Origin: Hymenobacter sp. 15J16-1T3B
GTDB lineage: Bacteria > Bacteroidota > Bacteroidia > Cytophagales > Hymenobacteraceae
Length of the DNA: 64,000 nucleotides
Direction: 5' to 3'
NCBI RefSeq assembly: GCF_020711235.1
Contig: NZ_JAJFAV010000007.1
Coordinates: forward strand, 1 to 64,000
In this document: positions 1 to 8,979 of the stretch, in pieces
Position numbering within the stretch: the first letter of the stretch is position 1
Layout of the letters: each line of letters starts with the position of its first letter
Notes under the pieces: model-generated
What the model was told of the DNA's origin: nothing
The model's database searches: none
The model's input: the letters and a program-made list of their open reading frames with translations, nothing else
Program-made: the position numbers and the translations under genes

Positions 1-899
1 ACCACCTCCCCGATCTTGCGCCGGCCCCCGAACGCGTCGCGCCGCCACTCCTCCACCACGAACGCCACGTTGTAGTCTCCGAGCCCGAAGGGGCTGGGCG
101 AGTTCCACACCAGCTGGCCGGTGCGCGCGTCCAGGTCCAGAATAGCCGCGTCGCCCACCGACGGAGCGGGCAGGCCGTTGTAAGCTACCTGCACCCCGTT
201 GCGCGACACGCTTTGATCCTGCGGGTAGGCGTAGCCGGGCAAGTTCACCGGGTTGGGCACGTTGCCGCCAAGCAGTACCCCGTCGACGCCGCGCGGCTCC
301 CACTGGCACACGCGCAGTTTGTAGGACAGCGAGTCGCCGTCTTCGTCGGAGGCAGCTGGGTTGTGCAAGAACACTTGGCCCGCGGCGGCCCGATCCACGG
401 CCGGGGCGTTGAGCACCGGCGAGTGGTTGACGCCGATGATGGGGTTGATATTGATCTGGGTGTGGATGTAGAAGTTGCGCTGGTCCGACGAGGGCACGTT
501 GCGGATGCCGGTTTTGCGGTTCTCCCCGATAAAGCTCACGGTGTACAGTCCGGGCGCGTTGTAGAGGTGCTCGAAGTAGTACACGTTGCGGTTCACGCCG
601 TTACCAATGTTGACGCGGCTTACCCGCCGGATGGCGTCCTTGCCGCTGCTGGTTCCGTCTCCGAAGAAAATGGTTTCGGTGTCGTCGCCGTCGGCGGGCA
701 CTAACCCATCCGTATAAGTCACCATCTTAAAGAAGATGCGCAAAGGATTGCGCGCCGCTGTGGTATCTGTTTGGGCCTGAATGTCGCCGGCCCGGATGTG
801 AGTAGCGCGGACCGGCAAGGCGGCCAGTGTCATTAAACCCACTAAAAACGCGGACCCGGCCCACGCCCGTAGGCAGCCCCGGAGTAGTGAAAAGGTCAT
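1..899 (-). CDS. Secreted PKD/gliding-motility-associated-type protein, N-terminal part
   Basis: The frame is open from an ATG at 899 to the window edge, so about 299 N-terminal residues are seen and the stop lies outside. Residues 1-33 form a signal peptide (basic start, hydrophobic core, ending near PVRA). The mature part begins ATHIRAGDIQAQ and continues with IFFKMVTYTD and a fibronectin/PKD-like beta-sandwich pattern (NHSPVLNAPAVDRAAAGQ, DEDGDSLSYKL). This N-terminus is typical of large Cytophagales secreted proteins annotated as gliding motility-associated, which usually end in a T9SS sorting signal. That C-terminal half is an inference here because it is not in the window. The gene is divergent from sdhC. 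Exact function is unknown. Confidence 0.75.
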   Translation of the reverse strand, partial: MTFSLLRGCLRAWAGSAFLVGLMTLAALPVRATHIRAGDIQAQTDTTAARNPLRIFFKMVTYTDGLVPADGDDTETIFFGDGTSSGKDAIRRVSRVNIGNGVNRNVYYFEHLYNAPGLYTVSFIGENRKTGIRNVPSSDQRNFYIHTQININPIIGVNHSPVLNAPAVDRAAAGQVFLHNPAASDEDGDSLSYKLRVCQWEPRGVDGVLLGGNVPNPVNLPGYAYPQDQSVSRNGVQVAYNGLPAPSVGDAAILDLDARTGQLVWNSPSPFGLGDYNVAFVVEEWRRDAFGGRRKIGEV

Positions 900-1072
900 A
901 TAGCTAGACGATTAGAAAGCGTCGGCAGAAATGAGCAGCAAGCAAAAAGTATGATATCATCCTAACAAACGCTACCGCAACGGGGTTGTATAGACGACAT
1001 CATCCGTGTAACGGCGAGCCGGAAGCCCTGGTTCACCCGATTGACCACCATTTCAGAGGAATGCAACGCGAA

Positions 1073-1103
1073 TTGTTTCGTTGCGGGTCGGGGTGTACCT
1101 TTG
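1073..1103 (+). promoter_or_regulatory. Bacteroidota-type promoter for sdhCAB
   Basis: TTG at 1073-1075 is followed after 20 bp by TACCTTTG at 1096-1103, a full match to the Bacteroidota -7 consensus TAnnTTTG with usual spacing to a -33 TTG. It lies about 40 bp upstream of the sdhC ATG. The rest of the 900-1143 gap shows no gene. Confidence 0.6.
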
Positions 1104-1143
1104 ACCGGTTCAACCGACCTTTTTCTCACCCTTCCGTTCACCT

Positions 1144-1818
1144 ATGAGTTGGCTTAGCAACGCGCTTACCAGCAGCATTGGCCGCAAAATCATCATGGCC
1201 GTCACGGGCCTGTTCCTGTGCTCGTTCCTGGTGGTTCACTTAGTCGGCAACCTCCAGTTGTTTAAGAACGACGGCGGCGCCGCTTTTAATATCTACTCCC
1301 ATTTTATGGGAACCAACCCCATCATCCGCACGCTGGAAATCGTGCTGCTGCTGGGGTTTGCGTTTCACATCTACGAGGCCGTTGCCCTGACCGGCAAAAA
1401 CCGCGCGGCCCGCGGCAGCCAAGGCTACGTAGTCAACCACATCGAGCAGAATTCGCCCTGGCAGTCCCGCAACATGGGCCTGCTCGGCACCGTCATCCTG
1501 ATCTTCCTGCTGGTCCACCTCTACAATTTCTTCTACCGCGCCCGCTTCGGCGAGCTGGACCCGGACATCAACAACAACGCCGACCTCTACACGCTGGTCG
1601 TCAGCTCGTTCCACCAGTGGTGGTACGTGCTGTTGTACGTACTGGCGCAGGTAGCCCTGTGCTACCACCTCATCCACGGCTTCAAGAGCGCCTTCCAGTC
1701 GCTGGGCCTCACGCACCGCAAGTACACGCCCTTCGTGACCTACCTGGGCTACGCTTTCTCGGTACTTGTGTGCGCGGGCTTTGCCGCCATGCCGCTGTAC
1801 TTCTTCTTTCTTCAGTAA
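1144..1818 (+). CDS. sdhC: Succinate dehydrogenase cytochrome b subunit
   Basis: Membrane anchor of complex II, passing electrons from succinate oxidation to menaquinone. The 224 residues contain about five hydrophobic helices (first at KIIMAVTGLFLCSFLVVHLVGN) with histidines inside helices suited to bind two b-type hemes, as in the b558 family (FHIYEAV, LLVHLYNF, CYHLIHGF). Length and layout match the single-anchor SdhC used by Bacteroidota and Bacillus, which have no SdhD. It is first in the sdhCAB operon, 21 bp before sdhA, with a good -7 box upstream. Family assignment is firm; heme number is inferred from family knowledge. Confidence 0.93.
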   Translation: MSWLSNALTSSIGRKIIMAVTGLFLCSFLVVHLVGNLQLFKNDGGAAFNIYSHFMGTNPIIRTLEIVLLLGFAFHIYEAVALTGKNRAARGSQGYVVNHIEQNSPWQSRNMGLLGTVILIFLLVHLYNFFYRARFGELDPDINNNADLYTLVVSSFHQWWYVLLYVLAQVALCYHLIHGFKSAFQSLGLTHRKYTPFVTYLGYAFSVLVCAGFAAMPLYFFFLQ

Positions 1819-1839
1819 CCCACCCGGTTTGCTTTCCTT

Positions 1840-3774
<1,935 letters not shown>

Positions 3775-3875
3775 GAATTCTGAATTATGAATGCTGAAAT
3801 CTGAATTGCTCGGGTACCCCGACTGTTCAGGTTTCAGCCTCAGAAGCCCAATTCAGAATTCATAATTCAGAATTC
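3775..3875. repeat. Composite AT-rich palindrome between sdhA and sdhB
   Basis: A 17-bp perfect inverted repeat, GAATTCTGAATTATGAA at 3775-3791 against 3859-3875, with a second inner pair (TCTGAATTG near 3800, CAATTCAGA near 3850). The arms are built from a short AATTCTGA-like unit. Similar hyphenated palindromes built from other short units fill gaps at about 4754, 16911 and 48243. It can form a hairpin in the sdh mRNA, but the transcript probably continues into sdhB. Confidence 0.75.
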
Positions 3876-3891
3876 AAAATTTGAAATACCA

Positions 3892-4677
3892 ATGGCTGGA
3901 AGTAACCCCAATGCCAAACCCATGAACCTCACGCTGAAGGTGTGGCGGCAGAAAAACCGCCAAACCCAAGGCAACATCGTGGACTACCAGGTCCGCGACA
4001 TTTCGCCCGACATGTCGTTCCTGGAAATGCTCGACGTGCTGAACGAGGACCTGCTGCGCAAGGGCGAAGAGCCCGTAGCCTTCGACCACGACTGCCGCGA
4101 AGGCATCTGCGGCTCGTGCAACCTGTTCATCAACGGCCGCGCCCACGGCCCGGAGCCGGGCACGACCACCTGCCAGCTACACATGCGCAAGTTCTCGGAC
4201 GGCGACACCATCACCATTGAGCCCTGGCGCGCCGAGGCGTTTCCGGTGAACAAGGACCTGTCGGTGGACCGCTCGGCGTTTGACCGCATCATCCAGGCCG
4301 GTGGCTACGTGTCGGTAAACACCGGCGGCGTGCCCGACGCCAACGAAATTCCGATTCCGAAGTCCATTGCCGACCAAGCGTTTGATGCAGCTACCTGCAT
4401 CGGCTGCGGCGCCTGCGTGGCGGCCTGCAAAAACGCGTCGGCCATGCTGTTCGTCTCGGCCAAGGTGTCGCAGCTTGCGCTGCTGCCTCAGGGGCAAGTG
4501 GAGCGCAAGACCCGCGTGGAAAACATGATTGCGCAGATGGACAAGGAGGGCTTCGGTGCCTGCACCAACATCGGTTCCTGCGCGGCCGAATGCCCGGTGG
4601 GCATTTCGCTGGAAAATATTGCTATCCTGAACCGCGAATTCCTGGCTGCCAAGGCTACCTCGAATAACCTTGCCTAA
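3892..4677 (+). CDS. sdhB: Succinate dehydrogenase iron-sulfur subunit
   Basis: Relays electrons from the SdhA flavin to SdhC. The 261 residues carry a plant-type [2Fe-2S] motif ([16 protein letters not shown] followed by a distal TTTC) and cysteine groups for the further clusters ([13 protein letters not shown] and [16 protein letters not shown]). An ATG ten codons downstream (3922, [10 protein letters not shown]) aligns better with many family members and may be the true start. A strong terminator follows at 4701-4732, closing the operon. Confidence 0.95.
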   Translation: MAGSNPNAKPMNLTLKVWRQKNRQTQGNIVDYQVRDISPDMSFLEMLDVLNEDLLRKGEEPVAFDHDCREGICGSCNLFINGRAHGPEPGTTTCQLHMRKFSDGDTITIEPWRAEAFPVNKDLSVDRSAFDRIIQAGGYVSVNTGGVPDANEIPIPKSIADQAFDAATCIGCGACVAACKNASAMLFVSAKVSQLALLPQGQVERKTRVENMIAQMDKEGFGACTNIGSCAAECPVGISLENIAILNREFLAAKATSNNLA

Positions 4678-4700
4678 GGCTTCGTAGTTGTCAAACAAGA

Positions 4701-4732
4701 AAAGCGAACCGGCCCGGCTGGTTCGCTTTTTT
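4701..4732 (+). terminator. Intrinsic terminator after sdhB
   Basis: Stem AAAGCGAACC (4701-4710) pairs with GGTTCGCTTT (4720-4729) and is followed by a T-run. It closes sdhCAB. Confidence 0.85.
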
Positions 4733-4753
4733 GTTGGCCTTGCATGCCGAATC

Positions 4754-4815
4754 GAGAGTTAAGAATTGAGCCCTTCCCCGTCGGCCCGATTCTTATTTTT
4801 TGATTCTTAACTTCT
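4754..4815. repeat. Short AT-rich inverted repeat upstream of FMN reductase
   Basis: AGAGTTAAGAATTG at about 4754-4768 faces TGATTCTTAACTTCT at 4801-4815, so the arms are complementary with few mismatches. It has the same architecture as the palindrome in the sdhA-sdhB gap but a different unit (GTTAAGAATT). Confidence 0.55.
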
Positions 4816-4824
4816 AATCCCCTG

Positions 4825-5352
4825 ATGATAACCATCGTAGCCGGCACCAACCGCCCTCAGTCACGCGCCCGGCGCATCAGCGAGCTGTACGCGGCGCAGT
4901 TGCGCGAATTTGGGGCCGCCGCGCAGATTCTGGACCTGGCCGCGCTGCCGGCCGACTTTACGGCCACGGCGCTGTACCACAACGTGGGCAGCCACCCGGA
5001 ATTCAACGAATTGGTAGCCATGGCCAGCACGGCGGAGAAACTGGTGTTTGTGGTACCCGAATACAACTGCTCCTACCCCGGCGTGCTCAAGGCCTTCATC
5101 GACGGGCTGCCCTACCCCGGTGGCATCCGCGACAAAAAAGCGGCGCTGGTGGGGTTGTCCTCCGGCAGCCAAGGCGGCTTGCTGGCCCTGAGCCACCTGA
5201 CCGACGTGCTGATGTACCTGGGCACCGCCGTGCTGCCCAGCCGGGTACGCCTGCCCAACATCGAAGCCAGCCTAACGACGAACGGCGAACTGCACAACCC
5301 GCTGTTTACCCAATTGCTGCGGGAACAAGCGGAACAATTATTGCGGTTCTAG
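4825..5352 (+). CDS. NADPH-dependent FMN reductase family protein
   Basis: Flavodoxin-like oxidoreductase of the FMN_red family (ArsH/ChrR/AzoR type) that uses NAD(P)H to reduce FMN, quinones or similar acceptors in the cytoplasm. The 175 residues open with the phosphate-binding strand-loop ITIVAGTNRPQSRARRIS and carry the family signature VPEYNCSYPGVLKAFIDGLPY plus LVGLSSGSQGG. Length is typical. It is a lone gene between the sdh terminator and the Cys-rich small protein. The physiological acceptor cannot be told from sequence. Confidence 0.85.
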   Translation: MITIVAGTNRPQSRARRISELYAAQLREFGAAAQILDLAALPADFTATALYHNVGSHPEFNELVAMASTAEKLVFVVPEYNCSYPGVLKAFIDGLPYPGGIRDKKAALVGLSSGSQGGLLALSHLTDVLMYLGTAVLPSRVRLPNIEASLTTNGELHNPLFTQLLREQAEQLLRF

Positions 5353-5447
5353 CACCAGCTGCTTACAACCGCGGGTTGGGCGAGTGGGTCATCGAGGTAT
5401 AGCGCAGTCTTCACGCTATATTTAGGACTGCCAACGTTTTTTTCGTC

Positions 5448-5828
5448 ATGCAACAGTGCTTGGCCGTCTTCCTTTCGCTGCTTGTCCTGCTGCAGTCATT
5501 CAGCCGGGAAATGCTGGTATTGGATTACGCCCTGCACCAGCAGCGCATCACGGAACGGTTTTGCGTGAACAAAACCCGACCGCAGCTGCGCTGCAATGGG
5601 CGCTGCCACCTGCGCAAGCAATTGGCCAACGCCGGTGACACGGACAAAAAAGCACCGCAAAGCCACGCTAAGCTCAAGTTTGAGGCCCTACCGCTGGCCC
5701 GTTTCGTGACGCTGCCCAGCCGGCGCCTGCCTTGGGCGGTCCGGCCGACCTTCCGGCGGCAGCAGGCGCTGCGCGTGGGGGTGGAAATCAACCGGGACGT
5801 GTTTCGCCCGCCGGTGCAACGGGGTTAA
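5448..5828 (+). CDS. Small membrane-anchored protein with CNGRCHL motif
   Basis: 126 residues. An N-terminal hydrophobic segment (CLAVFLSLLVLLQSF) is followed by ERFCVNKTRPQLRCNGRCHLRKQL. The spacing of three cysteines and a histidine recalls a small uncharacterised Bacteroidota family with the pattern LCENKDKPELxCNGKCxL, often near metal or redox genes. The segment faces the periplasm if the helix is a signal anchor. The C-terminal half is basic and low in identifiable features. It lies 60 bp upstream of the MbnP-like lipoprotein, so a role in copper or heme handling is a reasonable guess but unproven. Confidence 0.6.
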   Translation: MQQCLAVFLSLLVLLQSFSREMLVLDYALHQQRITERFCVNKTRPQLRCNGRCHLRKQLANAGDTDKKAPQSHAKLKFEALPLARFVTLPSRRLPWAVRPTFRRQQALRVGVEINRDVFRPPVQRG

Positions 5829-5888
5829 CTGCCCCGTCTGTTGCCGCGCTGCGGCGCCCTTCCCCACCACCCCAGTTTAGTTACGCCC

Positions 5889-6674
5889 ATGCTTTTCCGT
5901 ACTCTTTCGACCACTCTTGCCACCCTGCTTCTCGGCGCCACGCTCGGCCTGACCGCCTGCGACGACGACAACCCGACCACTGATACGCCTACTTCCGGCA
6001 AGCTCAACTTCGAGTTTGAAAACGTCGTCGGCAGTCAGTCCCTGACCTTCGGCAACTCTTATACCACCTTGCAAGGCGACCAGTTTACCGTCAGCAAGTT
6101 CAATTACATCATCAGCAACATCAAGCTGACCAAGGCCGACGGCAGCAGCTGGGCCGAACCCGAAAGTTACCACCTCGTGAAACAGGCGGACATGACCTCG
6201 CGCAATTTCGAGGTAAGCGGCGTCCCGTTCGACGATTACACCGGCCTGACGTTCACCATTGGCGTCGATGCGGCGCGCAACACGGCGGGGGCCCAGACCG
6301 GGGCTTTGTCGCCGGACAACGACATGTACTGGGGCTGGACGACCGGGTACATTTTCCTGAAGATGGAGGGCACCTCCCAACAGTCGCCTACGGGCGCCTA
6401 CACCTACCACGTCGGCGGCTTTCAGGGCCTCTACAATTCCGTCCGCACCGTGTCGCTGCCGTTGCCAGCCGGCGTGACCTCGCTGCACATCAGCGCAACC
6501 CAAACGCCGCAGCTGCACCTGAAGGCGGACGTGCAGAAACTCTTTACCGGCCCCAAGTCCTTCCGCACCTCGCAAATCAACCACATCATGAGTGCTGATT
6601 CGAACGCGGTCCGGCTGGCCATGAATTACGCGGCCGGCATGTTCCGCCTCGACCACGTGCACAGCGGCGAGTAA
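5889..6674 (+). CDS. MbnP-like lipoprotein (candidate copper-binding protein)
   Basis: 261 residues from the ATG at 5889. A start further upstream would put 16 unrelated residues before a clean signal peptide. The lipobox LTAC is followed at once by DDDN, an acidic stretch like the lipoprotein export signal that places Bacteroidota lipoproteins on the cell surface. The mature domain (LNFEFENVVGSQSL, FNYIISNIKL) and YWGWTTGYIFLKMEG match the MbnP-like family. In methanotroph MbnP/CorA, a tryptophan is oxidised to kynurenine by a diheme partner and binds copper. Here W148 and W150 are candidates by motif only. It is followed 10 bp later by a MauG-type diheme protein, which supports the pairing. 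Confidence 0.8.
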   Translation: MLFRTLSTTLATLLLGATLGLTACDDDNPTTDTPTSGKLNFEFENVVGSQSLTFGNSYTTLQGDQFTVSKFNYIISNIKLTKADGSSWAEPESYHLVKQADMTSRNFEVSGVPFDDYTGLTFTIGVDAARNTAGAQTGALSPDNDMYWGWTTGYIFLKMEGTSQQSPTGAYTYHVGGFQGLYNSVRTVSLPLPAGVTSLHISATQTPQLHLKADVQKLFTGPKSFRTSQINHIMSADSNAVRLAMNYAAGMFRLDHVHSGE

Positions 6675-6684
6675 GGTTTTGTCT

Positions 6685-7743
6685 ATGCGACGCGCTTGGA
6701 CAGTCCCGTTGGCCGCCGTGCTGGCGGGGCTGCTCATGGCAGGGTGCCACCCCGATGCCGACGTGCTGAGCTCCGCGGAGCCGGTACCGGGCAGCGTCGT
6801 TCCCGCGAATTTCCCCCCGCCCGCCTACGGGCCGGAGCTGAATGCGCCCGACCGCGCCACGTTCGAGCTGGGCCGCAGCCTATTCTACGACCCGCTGCTC
6901 TCGCGCGACAGCACCGTGTCGTGCGGGACCTGCCACCGCCAGACTGATGCCTTTGCCGACGCGGGGCAGCGCCTGAGTGCGGGCGTGCTGGGCCACCGCG
7001 GCCTGCGCAACGCCCCGCCCCTGCAAAACCTGCGCTGGCGCCGCACCCTGATGTGGGACGGAGCCGTGGCGCACATCGAAAACCTGCCGCTGGCCCCGCT
7101 CACCAACGCGCAGGAAATGGACGAAACCCTGCCCCGGGTGCTGGCCAAGCTCAACCGCCACCCGGCGTACCCTGCCCGCTTTGCCAGCATTTACGGTCCG
7201 GGGCCCATCACCTCCTACCAGTTTCTGCGGGCCCTGGCTCAGTTTACGGCGGCGTTGACCTCCGCCAACAGCCGCTACGACCAGTATGTGCGCCATGAAC
7301 CTGGCGGTACGCTGTCGGTTCAGGAGCTGCGCGGTCTTACCGTGTTTCGGGCCAATTGCGCCAGTTGCCACGCCACCGACCTGTTTACCGACGAAACCTA
7401 CCGCAACAACGGGCTGGACCGCAGCTTCGCGCAGGATTCGGGCCGGGCGCGCATTACCGGCCGGCCCGACGAGCGGGGCCTGTTCAAAGTGCCTTCACTG
7501 CGGAACGTAGCCCGTACCGCGCCCTACATGCACGACGGCCGCTTTCAGACGCTGGACCAAGTACTCGACCACTACGACCACGGCGTCGTGCCTTCCGGCA
7601 CGCTCGACCCGCTGCTGCGCCGCCCCGACGGCAGCCTCGGCATCCGCCTCGACGCCGAGCAGCGGGCGGATCTGCGGGCGTTCTTGCTGACGCTGACCGA
7701 CGATGCTTTCCTGCACAATCCGCAATTGGCCCCGCCGCGTTGA
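6685..7743 (+). CDS. Diheme cytochrome c peroxidase/MauG-family lipoprotein (MbnH-like)
   Basis: 352 residues from the ATG at 6685; the TTG two codons earlier is less likely. Lipobox LLMAGC. Two CxxCH heme c sites (VSCGTCHRQ and CASCHATDL), the family WDG motif after the first heme (LMWDGAVAHIENLP), and the C-terminal APYMHDGRFQTLDQVLDHY. Family members either reduce hydrogen peroxide or, like MauG and MbnH, oxidise tryptophan side chains of a partner protein. It starts 10 bp after the MbnP-like gene, so MbnH-like maturation of that protein is the favoured inference. A plain peroxidase role remains possible. Confidence 0.85.
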   Translation: MRRAWTVPLAAVLAGLLMAGCHPDADVLSSAEPVPGSVVPANFPPPAYGPELNAPDRATFELGRSLFYDPLLSRDSTVSCGTCHRQTDAFADAGQRLSAGVLGHRGLRNAPPLQNLRWRRTLMWDGAVAHIENLPLAPLTNAQEMDETLPRVLAKLNRHPAYPARFASIYGPGPITSYQFLRALAQFTAALTSANSRYDQYVRHEPGGTLSVQELRGLTVFRANCASCHATDLFTDETYRNNGLDRSFAQDSGRARITGRPDERGLFKVPSLRNVARTAPYMHDGRFQTLDQVLDHYDHGVVPSGTLDPLLRRPDGSLGIRLDAEQRADLRAFLLTLTDDAFLHNPQLAPPR

Positions 7744-7797
7744 ACCGGCCCGGCGACGCTGTAGTTACCTTTCTGCCACACCCATTACGTTCTGCCT

Positions 7798-8904
7798 GTG
7801 CTCCACACCGTTACGCTCCGCCGCCTGATTCCGCTGGCCGCCGCTAGTGCCCTGCTGGTGGCCGCCTGCAAGCCCGATAAAGACGTGGAAGAAGCGTTTG
7901 CGGCGCCCACGCCCCTCACGCTGGCCACGCCCCAGGGCTTTCCAGCCATGGCGGCCATGCCCGCCGACAATCCGTTGACCGAGCAAGGCGTGGCCTTGGG
8001 CCGGATGCTGTTCTACGAAAAGAAGTTATCCAGCGACGGTACCGTCTCCTGCGGCTCCTGCCACCAGCAGAGCAAAGCCTTTACCGATGGCCGGGCGCGG
8101 GCCTTGGGCGTCGGCGGCCAGCAGCACGCGCGCGGCAGCATGGCGCTTATGAACATGGCGTGGTCTCAAGATTTCACCTGGGACGGCGCGCACACGGAGC
8201 TCGAAAAGCAAGCCCGAGTGCCCCTGGAAAACCCCGTCGAAATGCACCAGTCGCTGGCCACCAGCGTGACCAAGCTGCAGCAGACGAGCAACTACCCCAA
8301 GCTGTTCGGGCAGGCGTTTGGCTCGTCCAAAATCACGGAGGAAAACGTGCTGAAAGCCTTGGCACAGTTCGAACGCACGCTGGTGTCTGCTAATTCGCGT
8401 TACGACCAAGCCCTGCGCTTCGAGCGCAGCCTCACGAGCACCGAGCGCCAGGGTCAGCAGCTGATGGGCCACGCCACAGCCTTCGTGCGCGGCGCCGAGT
8501 GCGTGCACTGCCACGATCCGCAGCTGCTGTTTGCCGGTCCCCGCCACACGTTCTTCAACAACGGCCTCGACCAACCGCCCTTCGCCGACCCCGGCCGCGG
8601 CGGCGTCACTGGCGTCGCGTTCGACCAAGGCATGTTCAAGGCGCCCAGCTTGCGCAATATTGCCCTGACGGCCCCTTACATGCACGACGGGCGCTTTCAG
8701 ACGCTGGAAGAGGTGCTCGATCATTACAGCGACCATGTGAAGGTTAGCGCCAACCTCGATCCGCAGCTAATCAACAGCCCCAACGACCCTTCCGGCCGCA
8801 TTACGCTCACCGCGCTGGAAAAGCAGAAAATCATTGCGTTCCTGCACACGCTCACCGACTCAACATTCATCACCGACCCGCGCTTTTCCGACCCCAACCC
8901 GTAG
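7798..8904 (+). CDS. Second diheme cytochrome c peroxidase-family lipoprotein
   Basis: 368 residues, GTG start at 7798, lipobox LLVAAC. Hemes bind at VSCGSCHQQSKAFTD and CVHCHDPQLLF. The WDG motif (FTWDGAHTELEKQ) and YMHDGRFQTLEEVLDHY are conserved. It is a clear paralogue of the preceding gene: both carry NSRYDQ, DERG/DQGMFK, and APYMHDGRFQTL blocks. A tandem duplication followed by specialisation (one protein-modifying, one peroxidatic) is a possible reading. A bidirectional terminator follows at 8927-8961. Confidence 0.88.
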   Translation: MLHTVTLRRLIPLAAASALLVAACKPDKDVEEAFAAPTPLTLATPQGFPAMAAMPADNPLTEQGVALGRMLFYEKKLSSDGTVSCGSCHQQSKAFTDGRARALGVGGQQHARGSMALMNMAWSQDFTWDGAHTELEKQARVPLENPVEMHQSLATSVTKLQQTSNYPKLFGQAFGSSKITEENVLKALAQFERTLVSANSRYDQALRFERSLTSTERQGQQLMGHATAFVRGAECVHCHDPQLLFAGPRHTFFNNGLDQPPFADPGRGGVTGVAFDQGMFKAPSLRNIALTAPYMHDGRFQTLEEVLDHYSDHVKVSANLDPQLINSPNDPSGRITLTALEKQKIIAFLHTLTDSTFITDPRFSDPNP

Positions 8905-8926
8905 CCACCGCACGAGTCAGTAAAAC

Positions 8927-8961
8927 AAAAAGCCCCGCTCAATCACCGAGCGGGGCTTTTT
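8927..8961. terminator. Bidirectional terminator between the diheme gene and ftsZ
   Basis: AAAAAGCCCCGCTC (8927-8940) pairs perfectly with GAGCGGGGCTTTTT (8948-8961). T-runs occur on both strands, so it can serve the plus-strand diheme operon and the minus-strand dcw cluster. Confidence 0.9.
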
Positions 8962-8979
8962 GTTGCGAAGCAATAGGGC

